Source of the DNA: Mesolinea sp040772305
Lineage (GTDB): Bacteria > Chloroflexota > Anaerolineae > Anaerolineales > Anaerolineaceae
NCBI GenBank assembly: GCA_040772305.1
Contig: JAXGYK010000002.1
Coordinates: 124,001 to 188,000, forward strand
Reading direction: 5' to 3'
Length of the DNA: 64,000 bases
Positions 41,911 through 50,577 of the stretch are shown one piece after another; the stretch's first letter is position 1; every line of letters starts with the position of its first letter. A program made the translations under genes and the position numbers. The notes under the pieces were generated by a model. The model ran no database searches. It was not told the origin of the DNA and saw nothing but the letters and a program-made list of their open reading frames with translations.

Positions 41911-43326
41911 ATGTTGAAAAGCCAGGTTATTTCCGTTGTTTACGATTGCTTTCAGCTGCCAAAGGGTGCCAAATTGGTTTTAGGTGTCAGCGGTGGTGCC
42001 GACAGCATGGCGCTCTTGTATGCCCTTAAAGATGGCCCCTGGCAACTCAGCGTTGGTCATTTTAATCACCAGATTCGAGAGGCAGCTGCAGCTGATGCAG
42101 CTTTTGTTGCTCAAACAGCAGAGGCTATGGGGGTGCCCTGTTATATCGGAACAGGCGATGTGCCCTCTTACACCAAGGAGAGCGGCAAGAGCATTGAAGA
42201 AGCTGCCCGTGAGATGCGCTATGACTACCTGGCAGGATTAGTCCGGAAACTTGGCGCACAGGCGTTGGCAGTGGCACATAACCAGGACGATAATCTGGAG
42301 ACGATCCTGATGCATTTCTTGCGGGGCAGCGGACTTGATGGCCTGCGGGGAATAGCAGCCAAGCGATTTGTTCCAGGCCAGAAAGACCAAATTCTATTGC
42401 TGCGTCCGCTCCTGGGGTGGAACAGAGCTCAGATTCTGCACTTTTGCGAAGAAAATAAGGTCCCGTTTGTGGAGGATCAAAGCAATCAGGATTTGAACTA
42501 TTACCGTAACCGCCTGAGGCATACCTTAATGCCTCAATTGGATGAACTTAACCCCGCCTGGCGCAAAAATCTGCTGCGGAATGCCCAGCTAGCAGCACAG
42601 GAGTCGCATTTTTTAGATCAGCTGGCTGAAGAACAGCTCCAATCAGCTTTCCATGCGGAAGACTCGGAGATCAGTTTGAAGCGCGAGCCGTTTCTGGCTT
42701 TGCACCAGGCTTTACAGACCAGAACGATTCGTAAAGCAGTCCAAAAGCTCGTGCCAAACTTACGCGACTTTGGATACGAACAATCTTTACTGGCTTTGAA
42801 AACCATTCAACAATCTCGCCGACGGATGGATCTGGGAGATGGATTGGAACTGCTGGTGGATCAAGAGGAGATTCTTCTTCGCAAAAAGGGTGCGTGCAAA
42901 AGTTGCGCCAGTTTTCCCCAAATATCACAATCTTCCCGCTTGCAACTTGGAGTTCCTGACGAAATTATGCTGGGGTCCGGGTTTTTTCTGCAGAGCCGTG
43001 TAGTTTCTGGCGTTGATCTGGAGAAAATTCGGCGCAACAAAGATCCAAACCAGGCTTGGTTCCAATATCCTCAGACAGATATAACTGTGCGCAGGGTGCA
43101 GCCCGGAGAGCGAATGCAACCGCTGGGAATGCGGGGAAGCCAGAAGATAAGCGACATCTTCATCAATGCCAAAATTCCTCAGGCTGCCAGGGAAAATTGG
43201 CCGTTACTTTGTTTTGGCGGGCAAGCCGCCTGGTTAGTGGGTTTACGCCAGGACAGTGCTTTTCAGCTTCAGGGTGATGAAGAAAAAATCCTGCATCTGC
43301 AATTATTGAAAGATAAAGACGCTTAG
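41911..43326 (+). CDS. tilS: tRNA(Ile)-lysidine synthase
   Basis: TilS converts C34 of the CAU-anticodon tRNA-Ile to lysidine using ATP and lysine. The PP-loop LVLGVSGGADSMALLYAL (about 23-40) is followed by HNQDDNLETILMHFLRGSGLDGLRGI (about 129-154), FVEDQSNQDLNYYRNRLRHTLMPQL and a C-terminal TilS_C domain. The latter has VRRVQPGERMQPLGMRGSQKISDIFINAKIP (about 393-423). Total about 471 residues, complete. A GTG at 41905 is an alternative start. The ATG at 41911 fits the leaderless pattern. Confidence 0.95.
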   Translation: MLKSQVISVVYDCFQLPKGAKLVLGVSGGADSMALLYALKDGPWQLSVGHFNHQIREAAAADAAFVAQTAEAMGVPCYIGTGDVPSYTKESGKSIEEAAREMRYDYLAGLVRKLGAQALAVAHNQDDNLETILMHFLRGSGLDGLRGIAAKRFVPGQKDQILLLRPLLGWNRAQILHFCEENKVPFVEDQSNQDLNYYRNRLRHTLMPQLDELNPAWRKNLLRNAQLAAQESHFLDQLAEEQLQSAFHAEDSEISLKREPFLALHQALQTRTIRKAVQKLVPNLRDFGYEQSLLALKTIQQSRRRMDLGDGLELLVDQEEILLRKKGACKSCASFPQISQSSRLQLGVPDEIMLGSGFFLQSRVVSGVDLEKIRRNKDPNQAWFQYPQTDITVRRVQPGERMQPLGMRGSQKISDIFINAKIPQAARENWPLLCFGGQAAWLVGLRQDSAFQLQGDEEKILHLQLLKDKDA

Positions 43327-43328
43327 AA

Positions 43329-44309
43329 TCACTCGGTGATCCAGAAAACCTGCTTGAGTAATTCCTGGATAGCTACGGTATTTGGCTGCAGAACATCTGC
43401 GCCTTGATCTGTAGTGAATGCAATTGCCATATCGGGAGTGATGCGATAACTGGTAAAAAGATCACCCTGGAAGAGCTTTTTTAGCGGAAAGGCATAGAGT
43501 GTCATATCTCCCAGGCTCATATCCGTATCAACATGGTCTTCGATTGCTTTTAGAAACTTGGGCAGGCGGCGCAGGCTAGATGGATCCAGGGCTTTTGCAG
43601 CAATTGCCTGAATAAGTTCCTGGGCGCGTTTGTTTCTATCAAAATCCGAGCTTGTTTTGCGTGTGCGCGCGTACCAAAGCGCCATTTTTGAATCCATGCT
43701 TACTATTCCCGGGTCTACTGAACACCAGCCAGATGGATCGATATTGCATTCATCATCTACGTGTTGGCTAACGTGAACATCAATACGATTGCCTAAAGCG
43801 ATAATAAGGTATTCAAAACCATCAAAGCCTAACATGGCGTAGTGATCGGGCCTGAAGCCAAAGTTCGCGGCAAAAGTGTCGCTGAGCATCGGCCAGCCGC
43901 CGACTTGGAAAGGAACGTTGATACGTTTTTCATAAGAACCTGGAACTCTTACCCAAAGGTCGCGCGGAAAGGAAACCAGGTTAATCTTGCCCGTGTTGGT
44001 ATTAAATGCTGCCAAGGTGATGACATCCGTGCGCATGGACCCCAGCTCTGCTCTGTAATCGGACCCTAAAAAGAGGATCGTCTTGACATGCGCTGGGATG
44101 GCTAAACGAATTGGGTTAGCATCCAAGATGGGGTCGGGCGCAGATTTTGAAGGATCTGTTTCCCATACGTTCGATATAAAGCCTGGCTGACCTTCGCGGA
44201 TCTTGTTTAGGCTTATGGCCATAACGATAATTACAAGCAGCAGGACGAGGCCGAAAAGCAAAAAAATTGGCAGGAACGATCTGCGGTTTGGATCTTTGTA
44301 AGGTATCAT
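43329..44309 (-). CDS. LytR-CpsA-Psr (LCP) family protein
   Basis: LCP enzymes transfer lipid-linked anionic glycopolymers onto peptidoglycan. The 326-residue protein has one N-terminal membrane helix (about 12-35). Its LCP domain has the acidic/Arg core TILFLGSDYRAELGSMRTDVITLAAFN, SFPRDLWVRVPG and ALWYARTRKTSSDFDRNKRAQELI. The conserved Arg and Asp residues binding the pyrophosphate are kept. A second LCP gene lies at 45390-46466, with a recombinase-like gene between. Confidence 0.9.
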   Translation of the reverse strand: MIPYKDPNRRSFLPIFLLFGLVLLLVIIVMAISLNKIREGQPGFISNVWETDPSKSAPDPILDANPIRLAIPAHVKTILFLGSDYRAELGSMRTDVITLAAFNTNTGKINLVSFPRDLWVRVPGSYEKRINVPFQVGGWPMLSDTFAANFGFRPDHYAMLGFDGFEYLIIALGNRIDVHVSQHVDDECNIDPSGWCSVDPGIVSMDSKMALWYARTRKTSSDFDRNKRAQELIQAIAAKALDPSSLRRLPKFLKAIEDHVDTDMSLGDMTLYAFPLKKLFQGDLFTSYRITPDMAIAFTTDQGADVLQPNTVAIQELLKQVFWITE

Positions 44310-44353
44310 CTTTCTTGCTTTATTGGACGATTAGCTAACCGGATAAAAGGGGT

Positions 44354-45271
44354 CTAGGCAGCGCTGGGCTCAAACCCCTGATCCTTAGCAAGGCGGCGCA
44401 GTTTTTCATATACTTCGCGCCATTGAATTTTTGAGATGCCCAGTTTTTGACGGATCTTATCTGATTCGACACCAGCTATCAGGTCGCTTAAGGCACTTGT
44501 CCAGCGGCACATGTCGAAGGATATGTGTTTTTCCATATTCGCTGCTTTGGTAACATCCTCAAGCAAGTATTCCAACCGGCGCTGTGACCAGGGAAAGACC
44601 TGATCGCTGATTTGATAGCGTTCAGCATAAGCCTTGTATGCTTCTACCCATTCCGGTGAAACGCGTACCTTGCGTTCTTTGTAGCGATAACGTGGATTGG
44701 TGTAGCGCACAAAGATATACGGTTCTTCGGGATTTTCAAAATCCAGATGGTTGGTCATCAGACTGAGGCATTCCCCTTTTTTCATCGCAGTCTCAAGAAT
44801 GAGTTTTAACAGGACGTATGGGCGGGGATCCGGATTGGCCGCGGTACGCAAACCATCAGCAGCAGAGAGAGCCTGCTTGACCTCCGCCTGTGTGAGGGTG
44901 ACGGGCAGCGGGCTTGTAACGGTTTTTTGGATAATTTTTTCGGAGGGATCAACCGTGATTACTGCGTTTTGCGTAAGCCAGCGGAAGAAAGATTTCAGGG
45001 ATGTAATCCGACGGGAAAGCGTTTTAGGGCTGCAGGGAACCTGGCGTTCGGTTTGCAACCAATTGAGGTAGTTTTCCAGATCCATTGTTGTGATTTGACC
45101 GATCTCTTTATCGGCGGGTAAATAACTTGCCAGCAGGTTTAGGTCAGCAACAAAGGCCTTGAGCGTGTGGTTTGAACGGCCCTGATCTCGCAGATAAATC
45201 TTCCAGGCCTGGATGGCTGGGTTTAAAAGAGTCGTATCCTGAATATGCGCTGAGAGGCTTTGGGCTATCAT
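44354..45271 (-). CDS. Tyrosine recombinase-like protein with decayed active site
   Basis: The 305-residue protein has an intact SAM-like core-binding domain (about 10-105, IYLRDQGRSNHTLKAFVADLN and LSRRITSLKSFFRWL) like XerC/XerD. In the catalytic half the usual residues are changed. The first Arg region reads ILETAMKKGECLSL. HxLRH is replaced by FDMCRWT, and the later His is Ile (LGISKIQWREVY). Only the Tyr position seems kept. It probably binds DNA without recombining, or is a domesticated relic. GGAG precedes the ATG. It lies between two LCP genes on the same strand. Confidence 0.7.
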   Translation of the reverse strand: MIAQSLSAHIQDTTLLNPAIQAWKIYLRDQGRSNHTLKAFVADLNLLASYLPADKEIGQITTMDLENYLNWLQTERQVPCSPKTLSRRITSLKSFFRWLTQNAVITVDPSEKIIQKTVTSPLPVTLTQAEVKQALSAADGLRTAANPDPRPYVLLKLILETAMKKGECLSLMTNHLDFENPEEPYIFVRYTNPRYRYKERKVRVSPEWVEAYKAYAERYQISDQVFPWSQRRLEYLLEDVTKAANMEKHISFDMCRWTSALSDLIAGVESDKIRQKLGISKIQWREVYEKLRRLAKDQGFEPSAA

Positions 45272-45389
45272 ATCTTGCTCCGCTTTGTTTCGTATAGTTA
45301 ATTAAGGACTCCTAAGTCTATGCCAATTTTGTGTGCTTGTCAAATTCTATTCTATCGGAATGAGCTGCTAAACAGGCGGCCAGGGAAGG

Positions 45390-46466
45390 CTATTGACTCA
45401 GGGCTTCCTGCAACATAGCCTGGATGGCATCTGGTACGGGTACCAGTACCGCGGAGCCTTCAACTGTGACCCAATCATAAGCCATTTCTGAGGTGACACC
45501 ATAGCGGTGCAAGGCATCACCATCGATGATATTCGGTGCCATAGGCAGAAGTGGCAACAAGAAGCTCAGCTTTACATTCGTATCCACATACTCACGGTAT
45601 TGCCGGTAGAGCTCTGGCGCATGAGAAAGAGTTCCTAAGCTAAAAGCCTTTTTGGCAATGGCTTGGATTACATCCTGTGCGCGGCGGTTACGGTCGAAAT
45701 CGTTAGTGGTTTTTCGGCTGCGGGCATACCAAAGAGCAGTTCCACCATCCATGTGGTAGACACCAGGCTGCAGTTCACACCAGCGCTTTTGATTAAGCTC
45801 GCATTCATCTGCCAGGTATTGGGTAACATCCACTTCTATACCGCCAAGGCTATTCACAACATCCTTGAAGCCGTTGTAATTTACCAGGGCGTAATAGTCG
45901 GCACGTATGCCAAAATTACTTTCAAAGGTTTTGTTCAAAAGGTCCAGTCCGCCCATCCCCCAGACGGTATTGATTCGGTTCTCGTAGTAGCCAGGAACGT
46001 TGACGTAGAGGTCTCTAGGGAAAGAAATCAAGCTTGCGGTACCCTGTTTGGTGTCGATGGACAGGTACATGATCACATCGGTTCGAAAGTTATTCTCACC
46101 AAAATCGTCAGCACCAAGAAGGAAGATGTTCAGGCGGTCATTAATTAATTTTGCAGTTTCAGCCGCTGGTTCTGCCTCAGCGGCAGTTCCAGCAACTTGG
46201 GCAGCACTGCCAAAATTCCTCGATGCCAGCATAATGGCTACATCGGAAGGTTGAAAAGGTGTTGCCTTAATAGGTGCTCCAGGTTCACCTACGCCAAATT
46301 GCAAGGGGAAATCAGGGTTGCGGGATGCAGAAACAACAAAGGCTACAGTTCCTAGTACTCCGACAAGCGAAAGAACTACGACGCTAATAAAGGCGAAAAG
46401 GATCTTTTTTGCCCGTGGCATTTCTGGCTTGCTTTTGTTCAAAATGGCCTGATTATTGTGTTTCAT
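45390..46466 (-). CDS. LytR-CpsA-Psr (LCP) family protein, second copy
   Basis: The 358-residue paralogue has an N-terminal membrane helix (about 20-43) and the LCP motifs NIFLLGADDFGENNFRTDVIMYLS, SFPRDLYVNVPGYYENRINTVWGMGG, VDVTQYLADECELNQKRWCEL and ALWYARSRKTTNDFDRNRRAQDVI. The cysteine pair (DEC...RWC) is also present in the first LCP protein (DDEC...WCS). It starts eight bases after the stop of the sensor-kinase-like gene and may be co-expressed with it. Confidence 0.9.
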   Translation of the reverse strand: MKHNNQAILNKSKPEMPRAKKILFAFISVVVLSLVGVLGTVAFVVSASRNPDFPLQFGVGEPGAPIKATPFQPSDVAIMLASRNFGSAAQVAGTAAEAEPAAETAKLINDRLNIFLLGADDFGENNFRTDVIMYLSIDTKQGTASLISFPRDLYVNVPGYYENRINTVWGMGGLDLLNKTFESNFGIRADYYALVNYNGFKDVVNSLGGIEVDVTQYLADECELNQKRWCELQPGVYHMDGGTALWYARSRKTTNDFDRNRRAQDVIQAIAKKAFSLGTLSHAPELYRQYREYVDTNVKLSFLLPLLPMAPNIIDGDALHRYGVTSEMAYDWVTVEGSAVLVPVPDAIQAMLQEALSQ

Positions 46467-46474
46467 AATACCGC

Positions 46475-48526
46475 TTAGCAGGATAACTGTTCCAGTGGCA
46501 AGGAAAGGCGATAGGTAGTTGTTTTGCCTGGATCGCTATGGATATCCCAACCTCCGCCCATATCCCGCGCAGTTTGGATTGCGTGACGCAAAGCATGTGA
46601 GTCGCCGATGCCCACAGGGGAAGGGTACCCGCTTGCCTGGGAAAACTTGAGAAAATGCTCTTGTTCCCAGGAAGAAAGGCCACCTCCTTCGTCGGTTACC
46701 TGGATGGCAACCATGCGTGGACTTTCAGGTAATTGGTTTTCAAAGATTTTTACCTGGGTAGTACCCTGAACAGGTGAAGCAGCCAGTGCGTTTCTCATGA
46801 GCTGATCGAAAACAGACCTAAGCAAGGGCTTTTCCAAAACTGCGGGCGTGAGTTCCGGGTCGATCTCTTCATTAATTTGTACTTGTTTTTGGGCAAATTT
46901 CTCGCGCCATGGCTCGAATATGAGCCCTTGGGGCGATATCGGTTCAGATACTTCCTCCATTTGAAGGTGTTCTTCAGGTTCGGCTTTTTCAGCGAGCTCT
47001 TCATGCGCATTTTGCATACGCTGCAAGGCCTGCTGCAGCGACCTGAGGTGACGGGCGTTGCGGCGGATAGACATTTCATAGACCGATTTTTGGCCGCTAT
47101 CGATATTGGCGTAGGCTACCATGATTTCATGTTCCTGAATGGATGCAAACAATTTTTCCATCTGGCTTTCAAGAACTTTGTGTTGGCTCTCCCAATGAGC
47201 TGGGTTGGAACGGCCCATGAGCCGCAGTCGATCCAATGCATGGGTGAGGTCGACAAGAGTGGTTTCTTCCGCAGCAATATTTAAGCCAAGTTCTACGTTA
47301 TCTCTTTGGTAGCATTCGGCTTCCTTTTGGGCGTTCTGCTCTCGCAGCTTTGCATCGGCTAAATTTGCAGAGCGCAGCAGCATGGTTTCGATCTTGTTGC
47401 GGATGCCGTTTAGGTTGTCCAGGTCCTGCGAATTAAACTCGCGTTCCGTGTAAGGGCTCAGGCAGAGTAAGGCTGCCTGGCGGTCCTTAAGGGCTAAGGG
47501 ATAGAAAAGGAAATTGCCCAGACGATTAAAGGCCAAAGTGTCCTGAATGGCTTTGCGCTCGCGGACTGAATCCAGCTGGGTATTGGAAACCAGCGGGGGA
47601 CCGCTTTCGAGTGCTTTGAAGAGGGCAGGAGCTTCGCGAAAATCCAGATCGAAAGAGCTTAAGTGTTCTTCGCGGATGAGGTCATAGGGCTGGTGGCATC
47701 GGAGTGTGCTGGAATTGGGTTTTGCTTCAATAAGGCCGCAAATGTCGGCCGAAAGGAACTCCGCCATGCTTTTGGCAAGGCTGCGCTGGGCTTCGGCTGG
47801 GTTGGCCAGGGGCTGCAAGTCTGTTTGTAGTAGCTGCGCTGCGTTTGCAGTGGAGTCCGATTCTTGCTCAGCTATTCGAATAACAGGAGCTGCTTCATGG
47901 GATGCTACCCAGGAAAAGAGGAGGTATCCCAAAAGCGTCAGCGTAGGAAGCGCCCAGGGTGTGGTGCTAAGGCGTAAGCTGAGTGCCTGCGCAAGCCAGG
48001 CCAAGCCAAAGGGTGCAAAGACGATCAGCTTGTCGCGATCCAGTGCTTTGGGAGCTCGCAGCCAAACTGCAAGGAGGATGGCCGCAAAAATGAACACGGC
48101 TGCCCAGGCCCAAAGCGGGTCAAAGTGGGTAAGGTTGAAGCTCTTTTGGGTAAAATGCGGCAGCCAAGGTATAAAGCAGAATAAGGCCATGAGAGCTATG
48201 AGCATACTGCCAGCCTGAACGACTTGTTTTTCTGGCTTTTTATCCGGCATAAAGAGGTAAAGCGCTATCCATAGGGTGCCAATCAGAGTCAGTGCGCGCA
48301 ATGCCAGGGGGTAAATTGCGCCAAACAGGTTTGCTCCTGCAAATATTGCAGTGAAGCAAAGGAGTACTTGAATGCCCATGTTAATCCACAGGACAGACCG
48401 GAGCAGTTTTTGACTGGTGTGTTTCCTTAGCAGGAAGCTTGGAATGAGCAATACCAACGCTGAGAGACCATGCAGGGTAATAAGAGCAGGTTTGGATGGC
48501 AATAAGGCAGTAATATTTGGAAGCAT
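46475..48526 (-). CDS. Membrane sensor protein with GAF and HATPase domains
   Basis: The 683-residue protein has about seven membrane helices (to residue ~215), a GAF-like domain (about 235-395), a long helical region, and a C-terminal histidine-kinase ATPase. The latter shows an N-box (FDQLMRNALAAS, about 586), G1 (VTDEGGGLS, about 620) and G2-like GIGDSHALRHAI. No standard HisKA H-box is visible. NARHLRSLQQAL may stand in for it. No response regulator lies beside it. It precedes an LCP gene, suggesting wall-related sensing, but that is inference. Confidence 0.72.
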   Translation of the reverse strand: MLPNITALLPSKPALITLHGLSALVLLIPSFLLRKHTSQKLLRSVLWINMGIQVLLCFTAIFAGANLFGAIYPLALRALTLIGTLWIALYLFMPDKKPEKQVVQAGSMLIALMALFCFIPWLPHFTQKSFNLTHFDPLWAWAAVFIFAAILLAVWLRAPKALDRDKLIVFAPFGLAWLAQALSLRLSTTPWALPTLTLLGYLLFSWVASHEAAPVIRIAEQESDSTANAAQLLQTDLQPLANPAEAQRSLAKSMAEFLSADICGLIEAKPNSSTLRCHQPYDLIREEHLSSFDLDFREAPALFKALESGPPLVSNTQLDSVRERKAIQDTLAFNRLGNFLFYPLALKDRQAALLCLSPYTEREFNSQDLDNLNGIRNKIETMLLRSANLADAKLREQNAQKEAECYQRDNVELGLNIAAEETTLVDLTHALDRLRLMGRSNPAHWESQHKVLESQMEKLFASIQEHEIMVAYANIDSGQKSVYEMSIRRNARHLRSLQQALQRMQNAHEELAEKAEPEEHLQMEEVSEPISPQGLIFEPWREKFAQKQVQINEEIDPELTPAVLEKPLLRSVFDQLMRNALAASPVQGTTQVKIFENQLPESPRMVAIQVTDEGGGLSSWEQEHFLKFSQASGYPSPVGIGDSHALRHAIQTARDMGGGWDIHSDPGKTTTYRLSLPLEQLSC

Positions 48527-48617
48527 AAGCAGCCCTCAGGTTTTGATTCAGGCTTTATGATGCAAAATATATGCCAGGGTGAGGAATCTGGCGCCAGCTG
48601 GCTGTTTCGCGATAGGT

Positions 48618-50048
48618 TCAGGCCATTAAGCGCTGACTTGCAGCGCGTATGCGATCAAGGCTTTCATCGCGGCCTAGGATGGCAGCCAATTCAGTGGCAC
48701 CTCCGGGTGTATTGGGCAGCCCTGAGAGTGCGGTACGGATTGGCCACATGACGGTGCCAAGTTTTTGACCGCTTTCTGAGGCATATCCTTTTAATGCCTC
48801 AAACAAGCTAGAATTGTTCCACTCTGACAGTGCTTCCAAGAGTGGCAGGGTCTCGTTAAGAACTTTAGTGCTGCTTTCAAGACTGCTCTTGCTCTTTTTG
48901 TTCTCAAATAATTCCAAATCGTATGAAGGTACGGCCGCGAGAAAGGCTAACATTCCGGGAATGTCCGTGAGCTTTTCTACACGAATTTGGATCAGGTTGC
49001 TGATGTCTTCCAGGTTCAGGTGACGAAGCGCATCCGGGTAGTAAGGCTCGGCCAGTTTGTGATAGCTTTCGGGGCTTAGCATCCGAATATGCTCACCATT
49101 CATCCAGTTTAGTTTCTCAAAAGAGAACTTAGCGCTCGATACATTAATCCGGTGCCAGTCAAAGACTTTTACAAGCTCGTCCAGGGAAAATATCTCCTGC
49201 TCAGTACCTGGATTCCAGCCCAATAAGGCAACGTAATTAATGATCGCACTGGGTAAATACCCCATGGCAACCATATCCTCAAAACCTGGGTCGCCCTGGC
49301 GTTTGGAGAACTTACTGCCATCTTCCTTTACGATGAGAGGCATGTGGGCATAAAGCGGGGGCTGCCAGCCAAACGCCTGGTAGAGGAGGTTGTACTTGGG
49401 CGCAGAGGAAAGGTATTCCTGACCGCGTACTACATGGGTAATCCCCATAAGGTGGTCATCAACAACGTTTGCAAAATTGTAGGTAGGGAATCCATCGCTT
49501 TTAAGCAGGATTTGATCGTCGAGCAGGCTGTTTTCAAAGGTGATTGCTCCCAGAATCAGGTCTTCATAGGTAGTGCTTCCTTCTTCGGGAATGCGCTGTC
49601 GGATTACCGGCTTTACCCCAGAGGCCATTGCTGCTGACACCTCTTCAGGGCTCAGATTGCGGCAGGGATCCTGTGAAAGTTCCGAATAACTGGCGTCATC
49701 TTCATTGCCTGCCTTTTGGCTTTTTGCACAAAAGCAATAATAGGCTGCCCCTGTTTCAATGAGCTGGAGGGCGTATTTTTGGTAAATGTCTAAGCGTTGA
49801 CTCTGAATATATGGCCCGTAACCGCCATCCTTCCCTGGACCTTCGTCGTACTGCAGGCCAGCCAGTTCAAGACCGCGGTAAATGCCTTGCAAGGCCTCGG
49901 GTTGGTTACGATTTTGGTCGGTATCCTCAATGCGCAAAATAAAGGTACCTGCTTCATGCTTCGCGATGAGGTAAGCATAAAGAGCCGTGCGCAGGTTGCC
50001 AATATGCATTTGACCGGTGGGGCTGGGGGCGAAACGGGTACGGATCAT
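48618..50048 (-). CDS. gltX: Glutamyl-tRNA synthetase
   Basis: GltX charges tRNA-Glu, and in many bacteria tRNA-Gln as well. The 476-residue class I enzyme has FAPSPTGQMHIGNLRTAL (HIGH motif, about 6-23), the zinc-like region YYCFCAKSQ, GITHVVRGQEYLSSAPKYNLLYQAFG, and the KMSKS equivalent DGSKFSKRQGDPG (about 243-255). An anticodon-binding domain follows from about 325. AAGGAAG stands before the ATG. It is complete. Confidence 0.96.
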   Translation of the reverse strand: MIRTRFAPSPTGQMHIGNLRTALYAYLIAKHEAGTFILRIEDTDQNRNQPEALQGIYRGLELAGLQYDEGPGKDGGYGPYIQSQRLDIYQKYALQLIETGAAYYCFCAKSQKAGNEDDASYSELSQDPCRNLSPEEVSAAMASGVKPVIRQRIPEEGSTTYEDLILGAITFENSLLDDQILLKSDGFPTYNFANVVDDHLMGITHVVRGQEYLSSAPKYNLLYQAFGWQPPLYAHMPLIVKEDGSKFSKRQGDPGFEDMVAMGYLPSAIINYVALLGWNPGTEQEIFSLDELVKVFDWHRINVSSAKFSFEKLNWMNGEHIRMLSPESYHKLAEPYYPDALRHLNLEDISNLIQIRVEKLTDIPGMLAFLAAVPSYDLELFENKKSKSSLESSTKVLNETLPLLEALSEWNNSSLFEALKGYASESGQKLGTVMWPIRTALSGLPNTPGGATELAAILGRDESLDRIRAASQRLMA

Positions 50049-50137
50049 GGGACTTTCACTTCCTTAAATCAATATTGTTGCAGTGCAGATAGCATTCTAA
50101 AGCAAAGGCAAGCACTTTACAATTGCAGGGAAGGCTT

Positions 50138-50257
50138 ATGCGAAAGAAAACAGAAATTGTCAAGGTGAATGCGGAATCTAGGAATACCTGGGCAGAGGAG
50201 GGAGTGAGCTACACGCTGCCGATCAGCCATGAGGAATTCCTGAAAGAAGGAGAATAG
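50138..50257 (+). CDS. Possible 39-residue protein
   Basis: An ATG preceded by GGGAAGG opens a charged frame (MRKKTEIVKVNAESRNTW..., ending EEFLKEGE). It has no membrane segment and no family match that I recognise. It could be a small soluble protein or a remnant. Confidence 0.3.
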   Translation: MRKKTEIVKVNAESRNTWAEEGVSYTLPISHEEFLKEGE

Positions 50258-50305
50258 GCCTGTCTGGCAGCGAGAAATTCTTGCGGTACTTGGGTAAAGG
50301 TAGAC

Positions 50306-50359
50306 ATTGCCTCGTGAAAATTATACTTTCGTTGGAACTTCAAATAAAAACGAGGCAAT
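50306..50359. repeat. 10-bp inverted repeat with 34-nt spacer
   Basis: ATTGCCTCGT and ACGAGGCAAT are perfectly complementary. The spacer is AT-rich. It may be a hairpin, an operator or a short mobile remnant. Confidence 0.5.
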
Positions 50360-50505
50360 TATCTTATATTTCAGGAGGGGGAAGATGTAATTTCTGATCC
50401 GGTCCTGATAAAGCTGGAAACTTGTCCCTTGAACAAGAATAGAACTATTTGTATGGGCTTTGGATGATGCGAAAGAGAAGGCTTGAATTAAGTTATATTT
50501 ACATA

Positions 50506-50535
50506 TTGCAATTATTGCCATTAATCGTTTATAAA
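50506..50535 (+). promoter_or_regulatory. Putative promoter of the ATP-grasp/esterase pair
   Basis: TTGCAA (50506-50511), 18-bp spacer and TATAAA (50530-50535), about 40 bases before the ATG at 50578, which has GAGGAGG upstream. Confidence 0.45.
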
Positions 50536-50577
50536 TGTGCATAAATTCCTTAATTTGCATCAATTCGAGGAGGCCGT

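Larger units (their letters stand above)
50049..50577. other. Intergenic stretch with one possible small gene, an inverted repeat and a promoter
   Basis: It contains the 39-residue frame at 50138-50257, a widely spaced 10-bp inverted repeat (50306-50315 and 50350-50359) and a promoter-like pair at 50506-50535. Nothing else is seen. Confidence 0.4.
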
